64,000 bases of DNA, taken from assembly GCF_014198245.1 (NCBI RefSeq), contig NZ_JACIHE010000016.1, positions 1 through 64,000 on the forward strand. Reading direction: 5' to 3'. The DNA comes from Bradyrhizobium sp. cir1 (lineage in GTDB: Bacteria > Pseudomonadota > Alphaproteobacteria > Rhizobiales > Xanthobacteraceae). Positions 18,114 to 25,126 of the stretch are shown here, one piece after another. Each line of letters starts with the position of its first letter. The first letter of the stretch is position 1. The notes below the pieces were generated by a model. It was given only the letters and a program-made list of their open reading frames with translations, had not been told where the DNA came from and did not search any database. The position numbers and the translations under genes are program-made.

Positions 18114-18403
18114 AAGCAAGAGTCCCCCAGCCGTCGCCGGACTCTCCGCACCCCGCTACCTCAACCTCGGGTTCCCACCCCTAGGAACCTCATCCTGTCC
18201 GGGATTAAATTTCGCGATGCACTCCCGGATCGCGTTGCGTTGCACAATGTTGACATGATAGGAAGCAATATTACTCGGGCGCCGGCAAACCATCTCGTTT
18301 GTTTCGCGTTTCCAGTCTTCGTACCCGCTAATTCAGGTCCGGAAATCGGGGGCCGGCGGGCGCGCCGGACTCACTACACTTTTCCAAATTGTGAGGGACA
18401 ACC

Positions 18404-18838
18404 ATGACAGGTGCGACTGATCCGTTCTCTGCCTCGATCATTCCGTTCGAGGTTCCCGAGCAGATGCGTGCGTTCGCCGAGAAGGGCGTATCGCAGGCCC
18501 GCGAGAGCTACGCCAAGTTCAAGGACGCGGCCGAGACCCACAACGGCACCGTCGAGGCCGTATTCACCTGCGCCAGCAAGGGCGCGAGCGAGTACACCGC
18601 CAAGCTGGTCGAGTTCATGAAGGCCAACACCAGCGCCCATCTGGACTTCGCCCAGGAGCTGTTTGGCGCCAAATCGCCGTCCGAAGCGATGGAGCTGTGG
18701 ACCGGCCATACCCGCAAGCAGCTCGAGACCCTGCAGTCCCAGGCCAAGGAGCTGGTCGAGATCGGCCAGCGCGTCGCCGCCGAGACCGCCGAGCCGATCA
18801 AGGCCTCCGCCTCGAAGTTCTACAAGCCCGCCGCCTGA
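18404..18838 (+). CDS. phasin family protein
   Basis: Phasins coat polyhydroxyalkanoate granules. The 144-residue protein is all-helical and soluble, with the phasin-2 pattern: FEVPEQMRAFAEKGVSQARESYAKFKDAAE near the start, a middle amphipathic helix ASKGASEYTAKLVEFMKANTSAHLDFAQELFGAKSPSEAMELWTGH (given here in pieces as residues about 50-105) and the C-terminal QLETLQSQAKELVEIGQRVAAETAEP helix. No enzyme motif is present. A strong terminator 25 bases downstream suggests a single-gene, highly expressed unit. Confidence 0.9.
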   Translation: MTGATDPFSASIIPFEVPEQMRAFAEKGVSQARESYAKFKDAAETHNGTVEAVFTCASKGASEYTAKLVEFMKANTSAHLDFAQELFGAKSPSEAMELWTGHTRKQLETLQSQAKELVEIGQRVAAETAEPIKASASKFYKPAA

Positions 18839-18863
18839 TAGGACCGGCTTGTTTTGATTAAGA

Positions 18864-18892
18864 AACCCGGGCCGCGAGGCCCGGGTTTTTTC
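18864..18892 (+). terminator. rho-independent terminator of the phasin gene
   Basis: A perfect 10-base-pair stem (AACCCGGGCC with GGCCCGGGTT) and GCGA loop are followed by TTTT. Confidence 0.93.
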
Positions 18893-19212
18893 ACCTCTCC
18901 CTTCTTGTCCGCCGAAGCCTTGGCGAAGGCGGATGCGGGAGACGTCGGCGCGTTCCGGGCGATGCGAAGCATCGTCCCGCGCGCCGGGTGAGGGTTCTCT
19001 CCCCGCGGGGAGTCTCGTTGGAGGCGGGAGAGACAGCGCAGCACGCTTGTCGCCGCTATCAAGCCCGATTTCATTGCGCCGAGGGTGATTTCTGCTGGTT
19101 TTTCGTCCGTTTGCGGCCTTGCCAAAAACCCCCGTTGCACCTAGTTTCCGCCCCGTCCAGCCCCCTCGGTGATCGGCCCTCAAGGGCGCCCCAAGGCGCG
19201 GCTCGCAAGGAT
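18893..19212. other. 320-base gap before tRNA-His
   Basis: No convincing gene is present. The left half carries repeat fragments (CCTCTCCC, GAAGCCTTGGCGAAGGCGGA, CTCTCCCCGCGGGGAG), typical of the scattered intergenic repeats. The right half must contain the tRNA promoter, but I cannot point to clear -35 and -10 boxes. Confidence 0.6.
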
Positions 19213-19289
19213 GCAGTTGTAGCTCAGTTGGTTAGAGCGCCTGTCTGTGGAACAGGAGGTCGGTGGTTCGAGCCCACCCAACTGTACCA
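19213..19289 (+). tRNA. tRNA-His (GTG), CCA encoded
   Basis: The 77-base cloverleaf folds fully: acceptor GCAGTTG with CAACTGT, D stem GCTC/GAGC, anticodon stem CCTGT/ACAGG with loop CTGTGGA (anticodon GTG), T stem GGTGG/CCACC with loop TTCGAGC, discriminator A and an encoded CCA. There is no extra G at position -1 opposite C73; this loss, together with A73, is the known alphaproteobacterial departure from the otherwise universal tRNA-His identity element. The accessory segment begins a few bases after its 3' end, a common place for island insertion. Confidence 0.97.
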
Positions 19290-19303
19290 ATCTAGTCAGA
19301 CGT

Positions 19304-20005
19304 TTAGGGAAAACGTCGAGAGCTGGCGCCCTCGTTTGTCTCCCTCATACGCGACTTGCCATCGACCGGGTTATTAACTCCAACTGAAGTAGTCGATCTT
19401 CGCCTTGCCAGACGCCTGAGGCTTGAGCAAGCTTCCACATTCTGCGGCCCGATCAGTCGGGCGATCCAGTCGAACTGTTGCTCACGTACTTGCATTCTTG
19501 CCAGGCGAAGCGCCTGAAAAGCCGCGTCGGCCAGCCGCTCGCCACCCAACCCGACCCGAACGCTATCATGCGCAAGAATATCGACGGTCGTGACAAGCCT
19601 TGTCGAAGCGAAGCGTTCTGCCGCCAGCCGGGTCGCCTTTTTTTCATCGATTGCCGCCGAACAGCCCCTGGCATGAGCGAGAGCAAGCGTCGCGGCCTCT
19701 CCATCGCCAAGTGACTCGGATGCCGGGCCCGATACGAGGGCAAAGAAGCTCTCCAATGCCCCTCCTTCAAGCTCGCGGACCAGCAGGACTTGGTCAGCAA
19801 TCATTTCCTGTAAGAGGCCGATTTCCTGGCGACCGTTAGAAGAACCAAACTCTACCTCGCGCACAACGTTGGCGGTCAAAAAAACCGGCATCGCCAGCGC
19901 TTTCAAGATTGATGCGGCATGACCCGTCGCCAGAAGGTTGATCGCGACGCTCGAGTCGAGAACGAGCTCGCAATCCTCTTCAGTGAGGCAGCTTGAAAAG
20001 ATCAT
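19304..20005 (-). CDS. PIN-domain protein (probable RNase), last gene of the QueC-like operon
   Basis: The first 160 residues read as a PIN-fold nuclease: CELVLDSSVAINLLATG supplies the first metal-binding aspartate, a VVREVEFG segment a glutamate, ESLGDGEAATLALAHARG the central acidic pair and AAIDEKKATRLAAE a further aspartate. PIN proteins are Mg-dependent RNases, often toxins. About 70 further residues, ending in an Arg-rich tail, are unlike the family. The start is taken at 20005 (20014 also possible), overlapping the XRE-ImmA gene by about 26 bases, so translation is probably coupled. The stop lies only 15 bases from the tRNA-His 3' end, so the tail may be altered by the junction. Confidence 0.75.
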   Translation of the reverse strand: MIFSSCLTEEDCELVLDSSVAINLLATGHAASILKALAMPVFLTANVVREVEFGSSNGRQEIGLLQEMIADQVLLVRELEGGALESFFALVSGPASESLGDGEAATLALAHARGCSAAIDEKKATRLAAERFASTRLVTTVDILAHDSVRVGLGGERLADAAFQALRLARMQVREQQFDWIARLIGPQNVEACSSLRRLARRRSTTSVGVNNPVDGKSRMRETNEGASSRRFP

Positions 20006-21155
20006 CCGCCTCATCCTCTTCGGCAGCCGCTTCGTCGAGCAGCTCGCGGACTTGCGTTCGTTCGAGCTTCAGCATGTCTGACATCTGACCTTCACTGATC
20101 AGGCCTTTCTTCCACGCATTAATCGCCAGCAAAAACAGCCGCGATGATTGCGCGCCATCAATGAGGGAAGCTTCGTATGCGGCCGGCCCCAGGATTTGAC
20201 GAACCTGCTCGTCAGTAATGCCTCCATTGTCCTTGAACCAATCCCAGGTGCCCTTTTTGGTTAGGCCGAGCTCTTCGAGGCGCATGACCATGGCCTGACG
20301 AGACACGCCGAAGAAGTCCGACAGCAAAATGATGTGTCGCCGCGTGAGATGGCTTGCCCCGGTCGTCAGTTCCTTGAACTTTTCCATGACGGCACGAGCC
20401 GGCGTCAAAAAGGCTCGCCCGAAAGCATTTGCGTAACGCTCCTCCCGTGAGTTCTCGTACTTTCCGTCCTGATAGACCTCAGGCTGCCGGCGGGTGGCGG
20501 TGAAATGCCCAAGCTCGTGACCGCCGGTCTGGTTTCGGCGATCCTTCCGGTGACTTGAGTTGATCAGAATGCAGGCGCCGACCGCCTCATCATATGCAAA
20601 CAGTCCCGAGACTTTTGGATCAAGCTTGCGGCTATATACGCGCACCCCCAGCTGCAGCTCCATCAGCGCAAACAGATTCTGGACCGGACCCTCGCCAAGC
20701 CCGAGCCAGTTCCTCAAGTTTTGCGCATCGTGTGCCGCTTGGGTACGAACGTCACCCGGCAGGATTGGCTTCTCCGCCGGGTAATTCTGGGTTCGCCGCA
20801 CGCCCAGAATACTTTCAAGTTCGACCTCCGCCCGGACGAGATCGTTCAACGTTCGCGCGGCCTGGTCGATACCGTCGTCGCCGGTTTCTGGAAGCGAGCG
20901 AAACCGGGGCACAAGGTCCACATGGACTGCCTCGCGTCGGAGCAGCGAATTGACCGAGACGCCATAAAAGCGACTGAGCGCTTGCAACTCGTCGATACGA
21001 GCACTGCGCTGTCCCTTCTCGATCGCGACGAGCGTGGTGCGTGCGATGTTAGCGGCCTTCGCACCCGCATCCTGGGTGACGTTCGCGGTTTCGCGCGCGA
21101 CCTTCAATCTCTCGCCCAGTTCTATCGGGCTCAGCTCTCGGCTTGCGTCCGTCAT
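19980..21155 (-). CDS. XRE-type DNA-binding protein fused to ImmA/IrrE metallopeptidase
   Basis: The 391-residue protein has a Cro/C1-type helix-turn-helix at about residues 10-70 (ELGERLKVARETANVTQDA, then ARTTLVAIEKGQRSARIDELQALSRFYG as the recognition half) and an ImmA/IrrE (DUF955) zinc-protease domain at about 165-300 with the HExxH motif in GGHELGHFTATRR and EERYANAFGRAFLTP. Proteins of this design repress or activate neighbouring genes and can cut a repressor when triggered. The start at 21155 overlaps the upstream QueC-like stop as ATGA; longer starts at 21173 and 21221 are less likely. It is the obvious candidate to bind the palindrome at 23115-23145. Confidence 0.88.
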   Translation of the reverse strand: MTDASRELSPIELGERLKVARETANVTQDAGAKAANIARTTLVAIEKGQRSARIDELQALSRFYGVSVNSLLRREAVHVDLVPRFRSLPETGDDGIDQAARTLNDLVRAEVELESILGVRRTQNYPAEKPILPGDVRTQAAHDAQNLRNWLGLGEGPVQNLFALMELQLGVRVYSRKLDPKVSGLFAYDEAVGACILINSSHRKDRRNQTGGHELGHFTATRRQPEVYQDGKYENSREERYANAFGRAFLTPARAVMEKFKELTTGASHLTRRHIILLSDFFGVSRQAMVMRLEELGLTKKGTWDWFKDNGGITDEQVRQILGPAAYEASLIDGAQSSRLFLLAINAWKKGLISEGQMSDMLKLERTQVRELLDEAAAEEDEADDLFKLPH

Positions 21156-22537
21156 TGTACCGTATCTATCCATTTCCTCACGAACGATCCTTCTCCGAGG
21201 TATCTCGTGAATGCGGACCATTCTGCTTCATGCCGCTGCAGAAGCCGTTCTAGCCCGCTCGCGACCAATTCTGGCGATTCTGCCAATGAGCGCGTCAATT
21301 CGCTCAACGTGCGACGTTTGAGAAGGGCATATTGGGCGGACGTTCGAATCCCGGCGAAGTGCTCGAGATGAAGCACTCCAGCCAGCGCATACTCGCGTAA
21401 TGCTGGCGTCATATTGTTGAATTCGCGGGCCGCGCCTTCCGCGAAGGTGGGAGATTTCAGCGTCTCCCATACATAGGTCTCCTTCGGCTCGTTCAAGCCA
21501 GCGGCATGGACGCTCATCCGCCGCAACATGCACGCCGCGCAGATCCCGCACTGCCGCCACGTGCCCGATACCGACGCATGCCGCGACTGCTGCCAACACG
21601 AGCGCGTCTTGGCCCACTTCGCCGCTCCCTCGCCGCAGTTGTCGACGTATTCGCGCAGCGTCTCGCCCTTGGTCTTCCAGAGCTGCGGAAAGCGATAGCG
21701 CAGCTGATGTCCGAGCAGAACGCGGACAAACTTCTCCATCAGCACGGCAAACACCGGATGGTTTCGGTAGTCTGAATATCCCTGTCCAACCGGAAGGATC
21801 GCTGGGGCGAGAGCGCCTTGTCCGCTTTCGGGGACGATTACCGATGGCGCATCGATCAGATAGGCGGCAAGAGCGGACACAAGGCTGAATTTGAACCCAC
21901 GGCTGCGCGCGCTCGTCTCGGCGTTGTTGCAGTCCAACTTAACCTTGTAGGGCAGCGCCGCAAACGGAGCATGAGACGAAGCCTTCCTCGGTATGTCCTG
22001 TCGTTTGGTGCCCACTCTTACACGTACAAGCCGGTGCCCGAGACGGTTACGAACGAGACCATCGACCGCCCGCGAATCCATGCCCTCGCTGTAGGCAATT
22101 ACGGCCTCGGCATCGTTCGGAAACTCCATCCGGTTCTGCGCCGGCGTCGCGACGCTCGTCCTGCGAGCGCGAAACTCGAAATTCCAGTTGTCGCCGGTAA
22201 GAAGGTTGAGTGCATCGACCAACGCCCGCATCACCGAGCGATCCGACCATCTAGCGGGATCATGGACAGGAATACGGGCGGCGAAGCGCCTACCCCAGTT
22301 CATCGCACTGCGAGGTAGGCTGCGGTCGCAGAACTCGACCGTTGCTGCCACGACAAGCGCGTCGTAGACCACCGCCTGCCAATTGGTGGATGAAAAGGAC
22401 TCCAATATCTCGGTATCGAAGCTGACGTTATAGTCTAGCTCGCAGGCCACCGCGCCCTTGCGCGGGCGGGCGCCACGCTCAACGACGTCGACGGTCAGTT
22501 CGTTCAGTTCGAGAAAGCGTACTACCGTGTTCTTCAC
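21152..22537 (-). CDS. QueC-like ATP-pyrophosphatase with N-terminal extension
   Basis: This 461-residue protein carries a QueC-type (7-cyano-7-deazaguanine synthase) core. An ATP pyrophosphatase P-loop, EAVIAYSEGMDSRAVDGL, is at about residue 150, and a zinc site has C-x17-CGICAAC followed by LRR at about 330-350, matching the CxnCGxCxxC of QueC. The usual P-loop is SGGxDS; here a glutamate replaces the second glycine. About 130 N-terminal residues (W-x-x-V-x-YDALVVAATVEFCDRSLPR, W-x-R-x-FAARIPVHDPARW, LLTGDNWNFEFRAR) form an extension that I associate with QueC-like proteins of defence islands rather than with housekeeping QueC. QueC-like proteins act in the Qat and type IV CBASS phage-defence systems. 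Overlaps of four bases link it to both neighbours. Confidence 0.8.
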   Translation of the reverse strand: MKNTVVRFLELNELTVDVVERGARPRKGAVACELDYNVSFDTEILESFSSTNWQAVVYDALVVAATVEFCDRSLPRSAMNWGRRFAARIPVHDPARWSDRSVMRALVDALNLLTGDNWNFEFRARRTSVATPAQNRMEFPNDAEAVIAYSEGMDSRAVDGLVRNRLGHRLVRVRVGTKRQDIPRKASSHAPFAALPYKVKLDCNNAETSARSRGFKFSLVSALAAYLIDAPSVIVPESGQGALAPAILPVGQGYSDYRNHPVFAVLMEKFVRVLLGHQLRYRFPQLWKTKGETLREYVDNCGEGAAKWAKTRSCWQQSRHASVSGTWRQCGICAACMLRRMSVHAAGLNEPKETYVWETLKSPTFAEGAAREFNNMTPALREYALAGVLHLEHFAGIRTSAQYALLKRRTLSELTRSLAESPELVASGLERLLQRHEAEWSAFTRYLGEGSFVRKWIDTVQ

Positions 22538-23103
22538 AGCGGCACCCCGTCATTCACATCCCTCTTCCTGCGCGGTACGCGTTGCGTAGCCGGTTGCGGG
22601 TTCACCAGCATCAAACCAAGCTTGCTCTCCGACAACCCGGAGATGGCGCTCTGCAATCGCGCAGCCACGCCGTCCGCACGTCGCTGGCTCGACTTGCGCA
22701 GGTAATGCTCCTCCACCGATCGCGTGTTGGCGAACCCGCGCTCCTTGGCGGCGAGTCCCACGGCCTCATAAAGCGCTTCCTTGCCCTGGCGGCCCTCGTG
22801 AACAAGCTCGATACTCCAGGTGATCGCGTTCATTCCAAAAACGGAGCCGGCCGCGAGTGCTTTGGCGTCCTCTAACTGCTGAAGCGCGATTTCGCGAAGC
22901 CCCAATGAATTATCGCGGCCGCTGAAAACGTCCTTCAAGGCGCTGAGCAGCGGTGCGGAGACCTCATTCCTGAAGTCGCTCGCGAGCGCATGTGATGCGG
23001 CTTCCCCGACCTGCTCGGCGTCGTAGGTAAGCTGATCACCGCGCTTGGCCAGTTCCTTCCGAGCCTTACGCATTCGCAAGCTTCTGTGGGGTCCGTCGCT
23101 CAT
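22534..23103 (-). CDS. helical protein of unknown function, first gene of the QueC-like operon
   Basis: The 189-residue protein is soluble and mostly helical. It has a basic N-terminus (HRSLRMRKARKELAKRG), a middle region (GLREIALQQLEDAKALAAGSVFGMNAITWSIELV, residues about 70-103) and a C-terminal helix (ADGVAARLQSAISGLSES), ending in a basic tail. I do not recognise a family. Its place, directly after the promoter and overlapping the QueC-like gene as ATGA, argues that it is a dedicated partner or substrate of that enzyme; that is inference. The ATG follows AGAGGATGCGCC, and the predicted leader is only about 14 bases. Confidence 0.7.
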   Translation of the reverse strand: MSDGPHRSLRMRKARKELAKRGDQLTYDAEQVGEAASHALASDFRNEVSAPLLSALKDVFSGRDNSLGLREIALQQLEDAKALAAGSVFGMNAITWSIELVHEGRQGKEALYEAVGLAAKERGFANTRSVEEHYLRKSSQRRADGVAARLQSAISGLSESKLGLMLVNPQPATQRVPRRKRDVNDGVPL

Positions 23104-23114
23104 GGCGCATCCTC

Positions 23115-23151
23115 TTGTCAGAAACTATATAGAAAAATCTGACAATGTCAA
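23115..23151 (-). promoter_or_regulatory. promoter with overlapping palindromic operator of the QueC-like operon
   Basis: Read on the minus strand, TTGACA (23151-23146), a 16-base spacer and TATAGT (23129-23124) form a near-consensus sigma-70 promoter. A perfect 8-base inverted repeat, TTGTCAGA-N15-TCTGACAA (23115-23145), brackets the -10 box, so a protein bound there would block RNA polymerase. The XRE-ImmA protein encoded in the operon is the likely binder. Transcription should begin about 14 bases before the first start codon. Confidence 0.75.
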
Positions 23152-23264
23152 ATCCGTTTCTTGTCGGCTTAGTGGTGAGGGCGGTTAGCCGGGCGATCGA
23201 CCCCCAATGTGCCGCCGCTTGGCGGAGCCTGGATCGGTGGACCTGGCGGTTATCGAGATGATGG

Positions 23265-23407
23265 GATTACGGTGACCGTGCACCAACTCCTGCTGCTCAA
23301 CTCGCGCTATCCGAGTGCCATTCTACTTTTCGTTGTACAATTCTGAATGGGTATCCCATAAGCGGAATTGCGCGGAACGTAATTCACTGTCACCGCAGTT
23401 TTGCATC
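23265..23407. repeat. GGTGACAGTG repeat element R1
   Basis: The left part TTACGGTGACCGTGCACCAA matches the shared R-element consensus with one change (ACCG for ACAG) in the core. The right part contains the core inverted (CACTGTCACC) but with different flanks, so this copy is the most degraded. It ends about 20 bases before the channel-like gene. Confidence 0.6.
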
Positions 23408-23427
23408 TCTCGCGTTGGGGCATTTAG

Positions 23428-24252
23428 GTGAAGCGACCAATTATTCTTTTTCAGCAGATCGCGAAGGGCGGCGGTCGGTTCTTTGACTTCCTGGGTCGCG
23501 TGCACCCTATCGCCTATCTTTTTTTCTATCTCGCCTTGGTGCCGCTGTTCGCCGTAATCTACACGCGGTTAGATGGCAGCTTTTACGCCCCTTATGCTCA
23601 GTATGAGGGCGCTGGAAGTGAGGATAGGCGCGCAGTCATAGAGATGTTGAGCACGAAGCTATGGCATCATCTATGGTGCATTGATGAGCAGGTGAACAAA
23701 GCTGGCGGGTTGTGGCGCTTTCATACGAAAGAGCTCTACATACTTCCTAAGCTTAAGATTGAAGGAAGCTTCGTTGAGTTCGAAGCGGAGATCATGCTTC
23801 TGAAGCCAGAAAGGCCGAACGAGCCGCTGACGATACCAATCAATCGTCCGGTCGTAGTTTCTAGAGTCCCGATGCAGTTTGGGCCAATCGGAAGGTATCC
23901 AGCAGATTGGATGCAGATAAAGTATAATCGAAAGGAGCTGGAGCCGACCTTGCAAGGTTTTGTCTCATCGGCGGTGCCTGAGTGCGAGACAAAACTTGTT
24001 GGCTCGGAGACCGATCGGGCGCGGGTCGAGGCCTTTGTGGGTGGTCTCAACAACGATCCTCTCAAGGTGAGCGGCAAGTTCGACCGCATGTTGTATTTCA
24101 GTGTCGTGGTGCTAACGACACTCGGGTTTGGCGATATCGTTCCGATGACGCCTTGGTCGCGCCGATTGGTTGCCGGCGAGGCGATATTGGGGATGATCAT
24201 CATGGGCCTCATGTTGAACGCCGTGGCGACGCGGGCGCGGTCAAAGCCATGA
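23428..24252 (+). CDS. two-helix K+-channel-like membrane protein with large central domain
   Basis: The 274-residue protein has a first membrane helix at about 30-50 (IAYLFFYLALVPLFAVIY), a roughly 170-residue soluble segment, then a pore region SVVVLTTLGFGDIVP with the K+-filter-like TLGFGD, and a last helix (VAGEAILGMIIMGLMLNAVA). Ordinary two-helix K+ channels have only a short turret between helix one and the pore; here a whole domain with two cysteines (WCIDEQ and PECETK) is inserted. The best start is a GTG after a weak GGGG ribosome site. Base composition is visibly richer in A/T than in neighbours, suggesting transfer. Its role is unknown. Confidence 0.72.
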   Translation: MKRPIILFQQIAKGGGRFFDFLGRVHPIAYLFFYLALVPLFAVIYTRLDGSFYAPYAQYEGAGSEDRRAVIEMLSTKLWHHLWCIDEQVNKAGGLWRFHTKELYILPKLKIEGSFVEFEAEIMLLKPERPNEPLTIPINRPVVVSRVPMQFGPIGRYPADWMQIKYNRKELEPTLQGFVSSAVPECETKLVGSETDRARVEAFVGGLNNDPLKVSGKFDRMLYFSVVVLTTLGFGDIVPMTPWSRRLVAGEAILGMIIMGLMLNAVATRARSKP

Positions 24253-24260
24253 CCGACGTT

Positions 24261-24419
24261 AGTTACGGTGACAGTGCACTAAACTCCAGATTTCGCGGAG
24301 GGCGTGCCATCAGAATACTAGCGAATGCTAATTTTGTGCACACTAGATTCCCCTTTCGTGCAGGGCGCGGTATCCGCGACGCTTGTCACCGACAATTTCG
24401 TGCACTGCACCGTAACTCA
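24261..24419. repeat. GGTGACAGTGCAC repeat element R2
   Basis: The left end GTTACGGTGACAGTGCACT and the right end CGTGCACTGCACCGTAACT are inverted and nearly complementary. Two further partial copies (TTTTGTGCACACT at 24333, TTTCGTGCAGGG at 24355) lie between them, suggesting several nested or merged elements. It lies between the channel-like gene and the next small gene. Confidence 0.75.
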
Positions 24420-24498
24420 TTCCTATGCGCAGGAAACTTCTCGGCACCTGTAGGTTTTTTCGTGCATGAGCGCATCGAGCACTGGCGATCGGCGTGCC

Positions 24499-24684
24499 AT
24501 GAACATCCTGCGGGAATTGCACGCTGCAGAGAAGGAACTAGTCGGCAGGGCCGTCGTCTTGACCGACGGCAAGGCCGGCACAATTGACGGCGTCTATCTC
24601 GATGATGAGCACGGGCTTCGCATCTCGGTCGCGGGACATGAAGGTCGATGGCCGATCTCGACGGTGAAGCACATCGAAAACTGA
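24499..24684 (+). CDS. small PRC-barrel-like protein, about 61 aa
   Basis: From the ATG at 24499 the product is 61 residues: a short helix (MNILRELHAAEKEL) and then VGRAVVLTDGKAGTIDGVYLD with RISVAGHEGRWPISTVKHIEN, which looks like a small beta-barrel of the PRC type (strand, DGK-x-G turn, V/I-x-D strand, R/W-x-hydrophobic strand). An ATG at 24466 would add 11 residues. The fold call rests on the pattern only. No partner is evident; it lies between repeat elements R2 and R3. Confidence 0.55.
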   Translation: MNILRELHAAEKELVGRAVVLTDGKAGTIDGVYLDDEHGLRISVAGHEGRWPISTVKHIEN

Positions 24685-24779
24685 TCATCTCGGTTTCGCG
24701 ACTTACCAGCACCCACGAGGCGCAGTACCGAAGCAGCTACCTCACCGCAGTGCATAACGCGAATCGCGACAACCCGTCC

Positions 24780-24872
24780 TCAGCCATAGAAAAAGACCAG
24801 CGGCAGAAACACGTACGTCCACCACGCGAGGCCGGCCAATCCGGACAGGATGAGCATATCCTGGTCGCTCAT
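24780..24872 (-). CDS. 30-residue single-span membrane microprotein
   Basis: A short minus-strand frame starts with ATG eight bases after CGGAG and encodes MSDQDMLILSGLAGLAWWTY followed by VFLPLVFFYG, an acidic N-terminus plus one hydrophobic helix with two tryptophans. The ribosome site and the coherent membrane helix argue for a real gene despite its size. No family can be named. Confidence 0.5.
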   Translation of the reverse strand: MSDQDMLILSGLAGLAWWTYVFLPLVFFYG

Positions 24873-24990
24873 GGGGGATCTCCGAGAACAGTTTCTATTG
24901 TTCTCCAACCAACGAGCGGGGTACGCGGTTTCAATTCGCGCACCAAATTCTCATGGAACCTGCTCGCCGTCGGCTAGCCGCTGCGGCCGG

Positions 24991-25081
24991 GATTACGGTG
25001 ACAGTGCATAAAACTCTCGACCTGGGGGAGTGCTCCATCGGTAACGCTGCTCAAAGCCAGTTTTGTGCACTGTCACCGTAG
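24991..25081. repeat. GGTGACAGTGCAC repeat element R3 (best-preserved copy)
   Basis: A 91-base element whose ends are 22-base inverted repeats with a single mismatch (TACGGTGACAGTGCATAAAA against TTTTGTGCACTGTCACCGTA). The middle 44 bases contain no gene. No target-site duplication is visible at the edges. It ends 45 bases before the tenA start codon. Confidence 0.88.
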
Positions 25082-25126
25082 CTCCTCGGTTCGCAATGCG
25101 CTATCGGTAGCGAGCCAAGGACGTTC

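Noticed and set aside
19304..23103. A standard Qat or type IV CBASS system
   Set aside because: Only a QueC-like gene is shared. There is no KAP-type ATPase, TatD nuclease, nucleotidyltransferase or tRNA-guanine-transglycosylase-like gene.
19304..23103. A 7-deazaguanine DNA modification (Dpd) cluster
   Set aside because: No DpdA-like transglycosylase, helicase or phospholipase-type genes of that cluster are present.
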